A stretch of DNA of 41,627 nucleotides from an uncultured Pelagibacteraceae bacterium (GTDB taxonomy: Bacteria; Pseudomonadota; Alphaproteobacteria; Pelagibacterales; Pelagibacteraceae), in contig CACJGR010000006.1 of the NCBI GenBank assembly GCA_902592985.1, forward strand, positions 1 to 41,627, in the 5' to 3' direction. The translations under genes were made by a program, and so were the position numbers. The notes under the pieces are model-generated. The model was not told the DNA's origin and did no database searches. It saw nothing but the letters and a program-made list of their open reading frames with translations. Positions 8,403 to 18,340 of this stretch are shown piece after piece (the stretch's first letter is position 1; every line of letters begins with the position of its first letter).

Positions 8403-10295
8403 ATGAATCTAAAGAATTTAGCAATGTGGGCCGTAATAGTTTTTTTAACTATTGGCCTTTATAATATGTTCAAAAACCCTCAAGGCTCTATAGCGACAAA
8501 AAATACAATTATATTTTCAGAATTTTTATCAGAAGTGGATAATGGAAGAGTTGTAAAAGTAGAAATAAAAGGAAATAACATTAAGGGAATTTTATCTGAT
8601 GGAGGTGTTTTTACTACTTATGCGCCTGATGATCCAAACTTAATTGAAAAATTATCAAATAAAGGTGTGAGCATTTCAGCTGTTCCTCTTGAAGAAAAAA
8701 TGCCTTCAATTTTAGGTGTATTACTATCTTGGTTTCCAATGTTGTTACTGATTGCTGTTTGGATTTTCTTTATGAGACAAATGCAAGGTGGAAGAGGTGG
8801 AGCAATGGGTTTTGGACGCTCTAAAGCAAAAATGATGAATGAATTAAAAGGAAAAGTAACATTTAATGATGTTGCGGGAATTGAAGAAGCTAAAGAAGAA
8901 GTTGAAGAAGTTGTGGAGTTTCTAAAAGATCCAAAAAAATTTAGTAGACTTGGTGGTAAAATACCGAGAGGATGTTTATTGGTTGGTCCACCAGGAACAG
9001 GTAAAACTTTATTAGCAAGAGCAATTGCTGGAGAAGCAAACGTTCCTTTTTTCACTATATCTGGATCGGATTTTGTTGAAATGTTTGTCGGTGTTGGAGC
9101 ATCAAGAGTAAGAGATATGTTTGAACAGGGAAAAAAACATTCACCATGTATTATTTTTATTGACGAAATAGATGCAGTTGGAAGAAGCAGAGGCGCAGGT
9201 TTAGGTGGCGGTAATGATGAAAGAGAACAAACTTTAAACCAACTTTTAGTTGAAATGGATGGATTTGATACTAATGAAGGGGTAATAATAATAGCAGCAA
9301 CTAACAGACCGGATGTTTTAGACCCTGCACTTTTAAGACCAGGAAGATTTGATAGACAGGTAGTTGTATCTTTACCTGATATTATTGGTAGAGAAAAAAT
9401 TCTTAAAGTTCATGCGAAAAAAATATCAATGACACCAGATATTAATTTAAGAACAGTAGCAAGAGGAACACCAGGTTTTTCAGGAGCAGATTTAGCTAAC
9501 TTGGTTAATGAAGCGGCTTTACTAGCAGCGAGGAAAAATAAAAGAGTTGTAACTTACGCTGAATTTGAAGAATCTAAAGATAAAGTTATGATGGGTGCTG
9601 AAAGAAGATCTATGGTAATGACTGAAGATGAAAAGAAACTAACAGCTTATCATGAAGCAGGTCATGCGATTGTGACTATTAATGAAAAAGCTGCACACCC
9701 AATTCATAAAGCAACCATAATACCAAGAGGAAGAGCTTTAGGGATGGTAATGCAATTACCAGAAAGGGATGAATTGTCACAAACTAGAGAACAACTTAAT
9801 TCCCAGATGGCTATTGCTATGGGAGGTAGAGTAGCAGAAGAAATTATTTTTGGTGATGAAAAAGTAACAACTGGAGCAGCAAGCGATATTGAACAAGCAA
9901 CAAAGAGAGCAAGAGCGATGGTTATGAAGGCTGGTTTAAGCAAAGAATTAGGCCCTGTAGCATATGGAGAAAATGAAGAAGAAGTTTTTTTAGGCAGATC
10001 TGTAGCAAGACATCAACATATGTCAGAGGAAACTTCTAGAAAAGTAGATGCAGAAATAAGAAAATTAGTTGAAAAAGGTTATGAAAGAGCAAAAAAAGTT
10101 TTAAATGAAAAAATTGATGATCTACATAAACTTGCAAAAGCTCTTTTAACATATGAAACTTTAACTGGAGCAGAAATTGAAGATTTAATCAATAAAAACG
10201 TCTTTCCAGCCAACAAAGAAGACTTAAAAGCTGAAGATGAAGAAAAAGGATCAGCTCTAGGATCGATTGGATTAAAGCCAAAAATAGTTCATTAA
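8403..10295 (+). CDS. ftsH: FtsH, membrane AAA+ zinc protease
   Basis: A 630-residue inner-membrane protease that degrades misassembled membrane proteins and some soluble regulators; in E. coli it removes sigma-32 and LpxC. Two membrane helices (about 6-22 and 105-125) flank a periplasmic loop. The AAA+ domain has Walker A GPPGTGKT at 195-202, Walker [12 protein letters not shown] and the second region of homology [19 protein letters not shown]. The zinc site is HEAGH at 417-421. The length is normal. It stands 54 bases after tilS and 6 bases before folP. Its regulators hflK and hflC, and the sigma-32 gene, are also in this window. Confidence 0.97.
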   Translation: MNLKNLAMWAVIVFLTIGLYNMFKNPQGSIATKNTIIFSEFLSEVDNGRVVKVEIKGNNIKGILSDGGVFTTYAPDDPNLIEKLSNKGVSISAVPLEEKMPSILGVLLSWFPMLLLIAVWIFFMRQMQGGRGGAMGFGRSKAKMMNELKGKVTFNDVAGIEEAKEEVEEVVEFLKDPKKFSRLGGKIPRGCLLVGPPGTGKTLLARAIAGEANVPFFTISGSDFVEMFVGVGASRVRDMFEQGKKHSPCIIFIDEIDAVGRSRGAGLGGGNDEREQTLNQLLVEMDGFDTNEGVIIIAATNRPDVLDPALLRPGRFDRQVVVSLPDIIGREKILKVHAKKISMTPDINLRTVARGTPGFSGADLANLVNEAALLAARKNKRVVTYAEFEESKDKVMMGAERRSMVMTEDEKKLTAYHEAGHAIVTINEKAAHPIHKATIIPRGRALGMVMQLPERDELSQTREQLNSQMAIAMGGRVAEEIIFGDEKVTTGAASDIEQATKRARAMVMKAGLSKELGPVAYGENEEEVFLGRSVARHQHMSEETSRKVDAEIRKLVEKGYERAKKVLNEKIDDLHKLAKALLTYETLTGAEIEDLINKNVFPANKEDLKAEDEEKGSALGSIGLKPKIVH

Positions 10296-10301
10296 TATAT
10301 A

Positions 10302-11354
10302 ATGAAAAAATATTACACTAGAGCGTGTAATTTTTACTACGGAAATATATCAAAAAAATTAGTTAAACAAAAAAAAACATTACCTTTAAATGGTAATGTG
10401 GAAATTTCATTTGATCATATAGAAATTTTATCAAGAAACTTTAAAAAAAAAATTCATATTAAAAAAATAAAAAAATTATCTAAATTAATAAAAAACAAGG
10501 TTAATAAAGATATTAAAATAATTATTCAAAAAAATAAAAATTTTTCTAATTTTAATTTTAAAAATATTCCAAATATCATGGGCATATTAAATTTAACTCC
10601 TGATAGTTTTTCAGACGGTGGAAAATATAAAAAAAAAAATTCAGGTTATAAACAGGCAGCTTTGCTATTTAAACAGGGAGCTAACATTGTTGATATTGGA
10701 GGTGAATCTACCCGACCAGGATCAAAAACAATTAAAACTAAAGTTGAATGGAATAGAATTAATTCAACAATTAAAAAATTTAAAAAAAAAATTGTCTTAT
10801 CTTTAGATACAAGAAAATCAGAAATTATGGAAAAAGGAATTAAAATCGGTGTTAAATTAATTAACGACATTTCAGGATTAAAACATGACAAAAAATCTGT
10901 TAATGTTTTAAAAAAGTATAATATACCTTTTGTAATTCATCATATTCAAGGTGTTCCAACCACTATGCAAATTAACCCAAAATATAAAAATGTATTATTT
11001 GATGTTTATGATTTCTTTGAAGAGAGAATTAAATATGCAAGACTTAATGGAATAAAACATAACAATATTATAATTGACCCAGGTATAGGGTTTGGAAAAA
11101 ATTTGAAACATAATATGAAGTTGATTAGTAATATTTCTATTTTTCATAGCCTTGGTTTTCCTATATTGCTTGGAGTATCTAGAAAAAGATTTATTAAAGA
11201 TATTTCTGGAAAGAATGATAGTGAACAAAGATTAGGCGGAACTGTTAGCGCATCTTTATTTTCTATGATGCAGGGTGTACAGATTTTAAGAGTTCATGAT
11301 GTTAATGATATTATTCAAAGTATTAAAATTTTTAAAAAATTAATTAAAAGTTAA
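10302..11354 (+). CDS. folP: dihydropteroate synthase with N-terminal extension
   Basis: A 350-residue enzyme joining p-aminobenzoate to hydroxymethyl-dihydropterin diphosphate in folate synthesis. The TIM-barrel core begins near residue 88 with the pterin-binding GILNLTPDSFSDGG and then DIGGESTRPGS, followed by the conserved LSLDTRK, DPGIGFGK and GVSRKRF. About 85 residues precede the core, starting MKKYYTRACNFYYG and including LPLNGNVEISFDHIEIL; the usual enzyme is near 280 residues. From memory, other alphaproteobacterial enzymes carry a related leader, so this is probably a lineage feature and not a misplaced start. The stop overlaps the ATG of glmM, the classic folP-glmM pair. Confidence 0.93.
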   Translation: MKKYYTRACNFYYGNISKKLVKQKKTLPLNGNVEISFDHIEILSRNFKKKIHIKKIKKLSKLIKNKVNKDIKIIIQKNKNFSNFNFKNIPNIMGILNLTPDSFSDGGKYKKKNSGYKQAALLFKQGANIVDIGGESTRPGSKTIKTKVEWNRINSTIKKFKKKIVLSLDTRKSEIMEKGIKIGVKLINDISGLKHDKKSVNVLKKYNIPFVIHHIQGVPTTMQINPKYKNVLFDVYDFFEERIKYARLNGIKHNNIIIDPGIGFGKNLKHNMKLISNISIFHSLGFPILLGVSRKRFIKDISGKNDSEQRLGGTVSASLFSMMQGVQILRVHDVNDIIQSIKIFKKLIKS

Positions 11355-12682
11355 TGACAAAGAAGTATTTTGGGACTGATGGAATAAGAGGCAAAGTTAA
11401 TCAAGGCAATATTAATGGTAATATGTTTTTTAAGTTTGGTCTGGCGGCAGGAACATATTTTAAAAATCAAAAAAAATTTAAACAAACTGCAATAATTGCG
11501 AAAGATACAAGATTATCTGGTTATACTTTGGAGCCTGCACTGGTATCTGGCTTGGCTTCTGCAGGCATGCATGTTTTTACACTAGGACCATTGCCAACAA
11601 ATGGTCTCGCAATGTTAACAAAATTAATGAAGGCAAATATGGGAATTATGATTACTGCTTCTCATAATCCTTATTATGATAATGGATTAAAGCTATTTGG
11701 CCCAGATGGGTTAAAATTATCAGATAGAATTGAAAAAAAAATTGAAGATTTGATTGATAAAAAAATAGATGCTCAATTATCTAAACCAAAAATACTTGGA
11801 AGAGTAAAAAGATTGGAAAATGGCAATGAGGAATATATTAAAATTCTTAAAAAAAACTTTCCAAAAAATTTTAGTTTAAAAGGAACTAGAATTGTAATTG
11901 ACTGTGCAAATGGTGCTGGATATAAATCTGGTCCAAAGTTATTTAAATCTTTAGGCGCTAAAGTAATTTCGATTGGAATAAATCCAAATGGATTAAACAT
12001 CAATGAAAAATGTGGATCAACATTTCCAAAAAAAATTCAAATATCAGTAAAAAAGCATAGAGCACATCTAGGCATTTCTTTAGATGGGGATGCAGATCGA
12101 ATCATTATGTGTGATGAGAAAGGCACTATAATTAATGGAGATCAAATAATTGCTGCTTTAGCAAAAAGATGGAAAAATAAAAAAATGTTAAAGGGTGGTG
12201 TAATCGGAACTTTAATGTCTAATTACGGTCTGGAAAAATTTTTAAAAAAAAACAGAATAAAATTTTTAAGAGCAAAAGTTGGAGATCGATATGTAAAAGA
12301 AAAAATGCAAAAAAATAATTTTAATTTGGGCGGTGAACAATCTGGACACATTATTTTAGGAAAATTTGCAACAACAGGTGATGGTTTGTTGGTGGCCTTA
12401 GAGATTTTATTTTCACTAAGAAAAGGAAAAAAAGCGAGTAAATTTTTGAATATGTTTGATCAAACTCCTCAAATTTTAGAAAATGTAGTCGTTAAGGATA
12501 AAAATATTATAAATAGTTTAAATTGCAAAAAAGCAATTAATAAAGCAAATAATTTAATTAAAGGGCAGGGAAGGATGCTTGTTAGAAAATCTGGCACTGA
12601 ACCTAAAATTAGGATTATGGGAGAATCTAATAATATAAAATTACTTGAGAAGTGCATTAAAATAGTTAAAAAGTCTATTTGA
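11354..12682 (+). CDS. glmM: phosphoglucosamine mutase
   Basis: A 442-residue cytoplasmic alpha-D-phosphohexomutase that turns glucosamine-6-phosphate into glucosamine-1-phosphate, on the path to UDP-GlcNAc for peptidoglycan and lipid A. The N-terminal FGTDGIRG is diagnostic. The phosphoserine loop TASHNPYYDNG has its Ser at 103. The metal-binding loop is SLDGDADRI, the sugar-binding loop GGEQSGHI, and the C-terminal phosphate-binding loop VRKSGTEPKIRIM. It starts within the folP stop (TAATG), and thiD follows after 4 bases. Confidence 0.96.
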   Translation: MTKKYFGTDGIRGKVNQGNINGNMFFKFGLAAGTYFKNQKKFKQTAIIAKDTRLSGYTLEPALVSGLASAGMHVFTLGPLPTNGLAMLTKLMKANMGIMITASHNPYYDNGLKLFGPDGLKLSDRIEKKIEDLIDKKIDAQLSKPKILGRVKRLENGNEEYIKILKKNFPKNFSLKGTRIVIDCANGAGYKSGPKLFKSLGAKVISIGINPNGLNINEKCGSTFPKKIQISVKKHRAHLGISLDGDADRIIMCDEKGTIINGDQIIAALAKRWKNKKMLKGGVIGTLMSNYGLEKFLKKNRIKFLRAKVGDRYVKEKMQKNNFNLGGEQSGHIILGKFATTGDGLLVALEILFSLRKGKKASKFLNMFDQTPQILENVVVKDKNIINSLNCKKAINKANNLIKGQGRMLVRKSGTEPKIRIMGESNNIKLLEKCIKIVKKSI

Positions 12683-12686
12683 TAAA

Positions 12687-13499
12687 TTGAAACCAAAATC
12701 AAAAATATTAATAATTGCTGGATCAGACTCTTCTGGTGGCGCAGGTATTCAAGCAGATATTAAAACTGTAACATCATTAGGTTCGTTCGCAATGACTGCT
12801 GTTACAGCTATTACATCTCAAAACACCACAGGAGTTAAATCTATAGTTTCAGTTAATCCTAAAGAAATAAAAAAACAAATTGTATTTACTTGTAAAGATA
12901 TTAAGCCGGATGCAATAAAGATAGGCATGTTACACTCACCCAGTGTTATAAAATCTGTAATTACCTCAATTAATAAAATCAAAGTAAAAAAAATAATTTT
13001 AGACCCTGTAATGGTTGCAAAAAGCGGAACAAAATTAATTAATCATAAAGCAATACAAATTTTAAAAAATAAACTAATTAAAAAAACTACTTTAATTACA
13101 CCAAATATTCCAGAAGCTGAGACATTGACTAAAACTAAAATAAAAAGTGTTGAGGATATGATTTATGCAGGAAAAATTTTGTTAAATTTTGGAGCTCAAA
13201 ATGTTTTAGTAAAAGGTGGGCACTTAAATACTAGAATTATTCAAAATGTTTTTGTAAATAAAAAAGAAATAAAGATTTTTAAAAATAAAAAAATTACAAC
13301 TAAAAATACACATGGAACTGGCTGCACTTTATCAAGCGCTATAACAACATTCTTTTCGTGTGGAAAACCTTTAAAGAAATCTTGTGAGCTAGGTATTAAG
13401 TATGTAAGTAATGCCATAGGATCTAAACTTAATTATGGAAAAGGCCGTGGTCCAATAAACCACTTAAACTCAATTATAGTAAATAAAAAATTTATATAA
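12687..13499 (+). CDS. thiD: HMP/HMP-P kinase of thiamine synthesis
   Basis: A 270-residue ribokinase-fold enzyme that phosphorylates the thiamine pyrimidine (HMP, then HMP-P). Near the N-terminus it has [17 protein letters not shown], then [21 protein letters not shown], and the catalytic anion-hole block [10 protein letters not shown]. The length is typical for a single-domain ThiD with no ThiE fusion. The start is TTG, 4 bases after glmM; no in-frame ATG precedes the conserved first strand. The stop overlaps the ATG of purA. Cultured SAR11 strains have been reported to need external HMP because they lack thiC, in which case this kinase would serve salvage; thiC cannot be judged from this window. 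Confidence 0.93.
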   Translation: MKPKSKILIIAGSDSSGGAGIQADIKTVTSLGSFAMTAVTAITSQNTTGVKSIVSVNPKEIKKQIVFTCKDIKPDAIKIGMLHSPSVIKSVITSINKIKVKKIILDPVMVAKSGTKLINHKAIQILKNKLIKKTTLITPNIPEAETLTKTKIKSVEDMIYAGKILLNFGAQNVLVKGGHLNTRIIQNVFVNKKEIKIFKNKKITTKNTHGTGCTLSSAITTFFSCGKPLKKSCELGIKYVSNAIGSKLNYGKGRGPINHLNSIIVNKKFI

Positions 13500-14791
13500 T
13501 GAAAAATATTGTAGTAGTAGGTTCGCAATGGGGTGATGAGGGTAAGGGTAAAATTGTTGATTGGTTATCAGACCAAGCTGACATTGTAATTCGATTCCAA
13601 GGAGGCCACAATGCTGGTCATACATTAGTTATTGATGGTGTAACTTACAAATTAAGATTGCTACCATCGGGGATAGTTAGAAAAGGCAAAATATCAATTA
13701 TTGGTAATGGTGTTGTAGTTGATCCTTGGGCATTATTAGAAGAGATTAAAGAAATAAAAAAAAAAGGCGTTGATGTAAATAAAGATAATTTTTTAATTTC
13801 AGAATCAGCAAATTTAATTTTGCCATTTCACAGGGAAATGGATGAAATTAGAGAAAATTCAGCCGGTAAAAGTAAAATAGGAACGACACGTAGAGGAATA
13901 GGCCCAGCTTATGAAGATAAAGTTGGAAGACGATCAATTCGCGTAATGGATTTGAGATCTGAAAGTAATTTAGATCACAGACTAGAAACAGTTTTACTTC
14001 ATCACAATGCTATTAGAAAAGGTTTGGGCAAAAAAATCTATAAAAAAAATCAACTTAAAAAAGACTTATTAAAAATAGCACCAGAAATTCTAAAATTTTC
14101 ACAACCTGTATGGCTTAAAATTAATGAATTTAAAAAGAAAAAAAAGAAAATATTATTTGAAGGTGCACAAGGTATTTTGTTAGATGTGGATCATGGAACT
14201 TATCCATTTGTAACGTCTTCTAACACAGTTGCCGCAAGCGCTGCTACAGGTACAGGCTGTGGACCTAATTCTATTCATTATGTTTTAGGAATTACAAAAG
14301 CTTACACAACTAGAGTTGGAGAAGGTCCTTTTCCAACTGAACTTACAGATAAAACTGGAAAATTACTCGGTAAACGAGGAAAAGAATTTGGAACTGTTAC
14401 AAGTAGAAAAAGAAGATGCGGTTGGTTTGATGGTGTGCTAGTTCGTCAGACAATTAAAATTTCAGGAATTGATGGAATTGCATTAACAAAATTAGATGTT
14501 TTGGATGAATTAGATGAAATAAAAATGTGTGTTCAGTATGAGCTTGATGGAAAAAAACTTAATTATCTTCCCGCAGCTTTTGAGGATCAATTAAAAATCA
14601 AGCCTGTTTATAAAACCTTTACGGGGTGGAAATCTTCTACTAGCGGGATAAAAAATATTGATGCATTGCCTGAAAATGCAAAAAAATATATTTTTTCAAT
14701 TGAAGATTTTATTGGAGCAAAAATCTCAAGTATTTCCACAAGTCCTAAACGGGAAGATACAATTCTTATAGAAAATCCGTTTGATGTATAA
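13499..14791 (+). CDS. purA: adenylosuccinate synthetase
   Basis: A 430-residue enzyme making adenylosuccinate from IMP, GTP and aspartate, the first committed step to AMP. The N-terminal [16 protein letters not shown] carries the catalytic Asp and the GTP loop, followed by GGHNAGHT with the catalytic His. Further blocks are [46 protein letters not shown] and [11 protein letters not shown]. The length is normal. It is the last gene of the + strand run that begins at the left edge. rpoH approaches from the other strand and ends 6 bases away, with no visible terminator. Confidence 0.97.
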   Translation: MKNIVVVGSQWGDEGKGKIVDWLSDQADIVIRFQGGHNAGHTLVIDGVTYKLRLLPSGIVRKGKISIIGNGVVVDPWALLEEIKEIKKKGVDVNKDNFLISESANLILPFHREMDEIRENSAGKSKIGTTRRGIGPAYEDKVGRRSIRVMDLRSESNLDHRLETVLLHHNAIRKGLGKKIYKKNQLKKDLLKIAPEILKFSQPVWLKINEFKKKKKKILFEGAQGILLDVDHGTYPFVTSSNTVAASAATGTGCGPNSIHYVLGITKAYTTRVGEGPFPTELTDKTGKLLGKRGKEFGTVTSRKRRCGWFDGVLVRQTIKISGIDGIALTKLDVLDELDEIKMCVQYELDGKKLNYLPAAFEDQLKIKPVYKTFTGWKSSTSGIKNIDALPENAKKYIFSIEDFIGAKISSISTSPKREDTILIENPFDV

Positions 14792-14797
14792 CTAAAA

Positions 14798-15691
14798 TTA
14801 ATTAGCTGGCAAAAGGTTTTTTGATTTAGCGGAGTTCAGCATATGTTTTTGAAGTTTTTCAAATGCTTTGTTTTCAATTTGTCTTATTCTTTCTCTGCTA
14901 ATTTTGTATTTTTTACTCAAATCTTCAAGTGTAATTGGATTGTCATTTAATCTTCTTGCGTAAAGAATTTCTCTTTCTCTATCATTTAGAATTTTAATAG
15001 AATCTAATAACAAATCTTTTCTTTGCTCCATTTCTTCTTGTTGAGCAAATTTTAGATCATGATCTAGTTCTTTATCTACAAGCCAATCTTGCCATTCATC
15101 TCCATCTTCACCAATTGGAGAATTTAAAGAAAATTCTTTTCCAGATAATCTTCTATTCATTGAAACTACTTCATCTTTGCTGACGTCAAGTTTATCAGCA
15201 ATTTCCGCTACATGTTCATCTCTCAAATCACCTTCTGATTTAGGTGCTATTTGGTTTTTTATTTTTTTAAGATTAAAAAATAATTTTTTTTGTGCAGTAG
15301 TGGTTCCAATTTTAACCAAGCTCCAAGATCTTAAAATATATTCTTGGATTGAAGCTTTAATCCACCACATAGCATAAGTTGCCAGTCTAAAACCTTTTTC
15401 TGGTTTAAATTTTTTAACAGCTTGCATTAGGCCTACGTTTCCTTCAGAAATCATTTCATTTACTGGAAGACCATATCCTTTATAGCCCATAGCAATTTTT
15501 GCAACTAATCTTAAATGACTTGTTACAAGTTTTTCAGCTGATTTAATGTTTCCTGTAGTTTTCCAGTTTTTAGCCAACATATATTCTTCCTCAGCAGCTA
15601 ACATTGGAAATTTTTTAATTTGAGCAAGATAAGCTGATAGCCCTCCTTCATTTGAAAGAGCAGGCAGATTATAGTTTGTTGTAGCACTCAT
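14798..15691 (-). CDS. rpoH: RNA polymerase sigma-32 factor
   Basis: A 297-residue heat-shock sigma factor. Region 2 shows NEMISEGNVGLMQAVKKFKPEKGFRLATYAMWWIKASIQEYILRSWSLVK, cited here by its core EGNVGLMQA and YAMWWI. The RpoH box QKKLFFNLKK separates this family from the housekeeping sigma. Region 4 ends in the helix-turn-helix YKISRERIRQIENKAFEKL. In E. coli FtsH degrades this protein; FtsH and HflKC are in the same window. The gene converges on purA. Upstream, 42 bases separate it from rluD, which reads in the same direction. Confidence 0.94.
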   Translation of the reverse strand: MSATTNYNLPALSNEGGLSAYLAQIKKFPMLAAEEEYMLAKNWKTTGNIKSAEKLVTSHLRLVAKIAMGYKGYGLPVNEMISEGNVGLMQAVKKFKPEKGFRLATYAMWWIKASIQEYILRSWSLVKIGTTTAQKKLFFNLKKIKNQIAPKSEGDLRDEHVAEIADKLDVSKDEVVSMNRRLSGKEFSLNSPIGEDGDEWQDWLVDKELDHDLKFAQQEEMEQRKDLLLDSIKILNDREREILYARRLNDNPITLEDLSKKYKISRERIRQIENKAFEKLQKHMLNSAKSKNLLPAN

Positions 15692-15733
15692 AGCAGATAC
15701 TTATTTAATAAATTTTTTTATTATTACAATTGT

Positions 15734-16714
15734 TTATTTATTAATGTTTCTTAGCATTTTTAATATATTTTCAAGATCTTGTGGCAAAATTGAGGAAAAT
15801 TCTAATTCTTTACCTGTTTTAGGATGAATAAATCCTAATGTTTTAGCATGAAGAAATTGTCTATTTAATCTATATAAAGATTTTTCTAAATCCATATCAA
15901 TATTTTTAAATTTCTTAAATTTTTTTTTATATTTGTTATCTCCTAAGATGTTATTTCCTTTATAGCTCATATGAACCCTAATTTGGTGAGTTCGTCCTGT
16001 TTCAAGTTTACACTCAACTAAACTTAAGGTTGGTGTTTTATCATTTTCAAAAACTTCTAAAGTTTTATAATTGGTTATTGCTTTTTTTCCTTTTGTAATT
16101 CCCACTTCCATTAATTGTCTATTTTTAGAACTCCTAGTTATTAAGGTTTCGATTTTTCCTGATTGAGGTCTAAGTTTTCCCCAAATCATTAATTGATAAA
16201 TTCTATTTATGGTATGTTTGTTAAATTGATTTGATAAATTTTCGTGTGTTTCATTATTTTTTGCGACAACTAATAAACCCGAAGTATCTTTATCTATTCT
16301 GTGCACTATACCAGGTCTTAATTCATCACCAATATTAGATAAATTTCCTTTGCAATAATGCATTAAAGCATTAACGATTGTTTTATCATAATTTCCTGCT
16401 CCCGGATGCATAATTATACCTGCAGGCTTATTGATGATTAATAAACTATCGTCCTCATAAATAATATTTAATTTAAAATCAAAAGGTTTTATTGAAGCTT
16501 TTTTTGGTTCCGGAATTTCTAAATTTATTTTATCTCCATTAAATACTTTACGAGCAGGGCTATTAATCACTTTACCATTTAATTTTAATTTTTTATTTAA
16601 AATTAAATTCTTAATTCTAGTTCTGCTTAATGAGCTTTCTTTTTTATTAACAAACACATCCACTCTTAGATTATTGTCTTCTAATTGAGTTATTAAATTA
16701 ATGATTTTTTTCAT
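15734..16714 (-). CDS. RluA/RluD-family 23S rRNA pseudouridine synthase
   Basis: A 326-residue pseudouridine synthase with an N-terminal S4-like RNA-binding domain (about 17-70) and the RluA catalytic domain. The active-site block HRIDKDTSGLLVVAKN places the nucleophilic Asp at 141; KPAGIIMHPG and ETGRTHQIRVHM are further family blocks. The combination of S4 domain and length is closest to RluD, which modifies helix 69 of 23S rRNA, but RluA, RluC and RluD are hard to separate by eye. It is divergent from tRNA-Arg, with only 23 bases between them. Confidence 0.88.
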   Translation of the reverse strand: MKKIINLITQLEDNNLRVDVFVNKKESSLSRTRIKNLILNKKLKLNGKVINSPARKVFNGDKINLEIPEPKKASIKPFDFKLNIIYEDDSLLIINKPAGIIMHPGAGNYDKTIVNALMHYCKGNLSNIGDELRPGIVHRIDKDTSGLLVVAKNNETHENLSNQFNKHTINRIYQLMIWGKLRPQSGKIETLITRSSKNRQLMEVGITKGKKAITNYKTLEVFENDKTPTLSLVECKLETGRTHQIRVHMSYKGNNILGDNKYKKKFKKFKNIDMDLEKSLYRLNRQFLHAKTLGFIHPKTGKELEFSSILPQDLENILKMLRNINK

Positions 16715-16737
16715 AAACTATATTAATAATATTGTAT

Positions 16738-16814
16738 GCGCTTGTAGCTCAATTGGATAGAGCGCCTGACTTCGGATCAGGAGGTTGAGGGTTCAAATCC
16801 TTCCGGGCGCACCA
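16738..16814 (+). tRNA. tRNA-Arg, anticodon TCG
   Basis: A 77-base cloverleaf. The acceptor strands GCGCTTG and CGGGCGC pair with two G-U wobbles. The D arm begins GCTC. The anticodon stem CCTGA/TCAGG holds the loop CTTCGGA with anticodon TCG, reading CGN arginine codons. The T arm is GAGGG-TTCAAAT-CCTTC. The discriminator A and a genome-encoded CCA follow. It lies between the divergent rluD and the convergent ABC permease gene, whose stop is 10 bases past the CCA. No clear -35 box was found for it; A+T-rich -10-like sequence lies just upstream. Confidence 0.97.
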
Positions 16815-16824
16815 ACACATTAAA

Positions 16825-17616
16825 CTATTCACCAATATTAACCAAAGTACCTTTTTTCCGTGCTCCGTGAAAAGCTAAATAAAAAACAATAATAGCACCT
16901 ACAAAATACAGTAAATTTAATGTTAGTGCAGTCATAATATTTTTATAATTTACTACATTGTTCACTAAAATAAATCTTGCTTCCTCAAATATATAAACCA
17001 ATGGCAAACCTTTGGCTAATATTTGTAACCATTCTGGTAAAATTGATAGTGGATAATAAACACAGCCTAGCGGAGCTAAAAGAAAAAGAGATGACCATGC
17101 TGTATTTTCAAAAGCAGGGCCATATCTTAAAAGTCCAGAGGTAACCAGCAAGCCTAACGTAGTTCCAAAAAGATATAAACTTAAAAAAAGCAAAAATAGT
17201 GGTGGCCCCATTTTAAATAATGAAACTCCAAATAGTGGACTCATAAGGATTATTGCGGGAATTATTCCTATTAATGTTCTTAGTAAAGCTGTAGATGTTA
17301 GTGCAATTATAATTTCATTCAACTTTAGTGGAGCAACAAATAGGTTTGTAAAATTTCTACTCCATATTTCTTCTAGAAATAACATATTGAAGCTTATGCT
17401 AGATCGAAATAAAAAATCATAAAGGATAGCACAGCTTAAAATAACACCAATGGTGTTATTATAATAATCACTATACATTGTAAAAAATTGTGAAATAAAT
17501 CCCCAGAGAATTATTTGAATTGTTGGCCAATAGATTAAATCTAAGATTCTTGGAAAAGAACCTTTAATTAAATAAAGGTGACGAATAGACAAAGCATAAA
17601 TTCTGTGAAATTTCAT
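16825..17616 (-). CDS. ABC-2 type transporter permease
   Basis: A 263-residue integral membrane protein with about six hydrophobic segments: around 25-45, 55-80 (IGVILSCAILYDFLF), 105-140 (LRTLIGIIPAIILMSPLFGV), 140-165, 170-200 and 230-252. The ATG lies one base past the stop of the ATPase gene upstream, so the two form an exporter. ABC-2 permeases of this kind export drugs, polysaccharides or lipids; the substrate cannot be read from sequence. The hydrophilic tail HGARKKGTLVNIGE is cytoplasmic by prediction. The family is clear, the specific function unknown. Confidence 0.85.
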   Translation of the reverse strand: MKFHRIYALSIRHLYLIKGSFPRILDLIYWPTIQIILWGFISQFFTMYSDYYNNTIGVILSCAILYDFLFRSSISFNMLFLEEIWSRNFTNLFVAPLKLNEIIIALTSTALLRTLIGIIPAIILMSPLFGVSLFKMGPPLFLLFLSLYLFGTTLGLLVTSGLLRYGPAFENTAWSSLFLLAPLGCVYYPLSILPEWLQILAKGLPLVYIFEEARFILVNNVVNYKNIMTALTLNLLYFVGAIIVFYLAFHGARKKGTLVNIGE

Positions 17617-17617
17617 A

Positions 17618-18340
17618 TTATTCCCTAACTATTTTTAAGAAAGTTTCTTCTAAATTTTTTCTTCCATGTTTATTTATTAAACTGTTGCATGTACCTTTAT
17701 CTATTATTCTACCATTCTTCATCATCATTACTTCATTACAGAGTCTTTCCACTTCATTCATGTTGTGTGAAGCCAATAGAATAGTTGTACCTTTATTTGA
17801 TGCAAAACTTTCTATGTAGGCTCTAATATAATCACCTACATCAGGATCAAGACTAGCCGTTGGTTCGTCTAAAAGAAGTATTTCGGGCTCATTAATTAAC
17901 GCTTTGGCCAGAGAAACTCTATTTTTTTGTCCAGAAGAAAGTTCACCTGTTTTTCTTTTTTTAAATTCAAATAAATTTAACTGTCCCATTAAATCTGAAA
18001 TTTTGTCTTGTAAATTATTTACACCGTATAATTTTCCATAAACTTTAAGATTTTCTTCAACAGTAAGTTTTTTTGGCAGCTCAACATAAGGAGAAATAAA
18101 ATTTACTTTTTCTAATATTTTTGTTCTATTGTTTTCATTTTCAATATTTTCACCGTTAATAAAAACAGTACCAGAAGTAGGCTTAATTAATCCTAACATC
18201 ATACCTATTGTTGTTGTTTTTCCACAACCATTTGGACCTAAAAGACCAACTATCGAACCTTTGTTAATTGTAAAATTTACATCTTTAACTGCCAAAATAT
18301 TATTATATTCTTTGTTTAAATTTTTTATTTCAATTGTCAT
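17618..18340 (-). CDS. ABC transporter ATP-binding protein (ABC-2 exporter type)
   Basis: A 240-residue ATPase with Walker A GPNGCGKT at 35-42, a Q-loop region around 80-90, the signature LSSGQKNRVSLAKAL, Walker B ILLLDEPTASLDP and the switch His in LLASHNMNEVE. It closely precedes the ABC-2 permease gene and overlaps the end of the upstream tsaC gene by 4 bases, so all three are probably one transcript. The class (DrrA/CcmA/NatA-like) drives export. The cargo is not evident and no accessory gene hints at it. Confidence 0.88.
   Translation of the reverse strand: MTIEIKNLNKEYNNILAVKDVNFTINKGSIVGLLGPNGCGKTTTIGMMLGLIKPTSGTVFINGENIENENNRTKILEKVNFISPYVELPKKLTVEENLKVYGKLYGVNNLQDKISDLMGQLNLFEFKKRKTGELSSGQKNRVSLAKALINEPEILLLDEPTASLDPDVGDYIRAYIESFASNKGTTILLASHNMNEVERLCNEVMMMKNGRIIDKGTCNSLINKHGRKNLEETFLKIVRE

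Noticed and set aside
8618-9055. Long open frames antisense to ftsH, dxs, aroC and other genes
   Set aside because: They are opposite-strand shadows of strongly conserved genes and show no recognisable protein features.
16738-18340. tRNA-Arg with the adjacent ABC exporter as a genomic island or attachment site
   Set aside because: There is no integrase and no repeat of the tRNA 3' end. The neighbouring genes are core genes with the same base composition.
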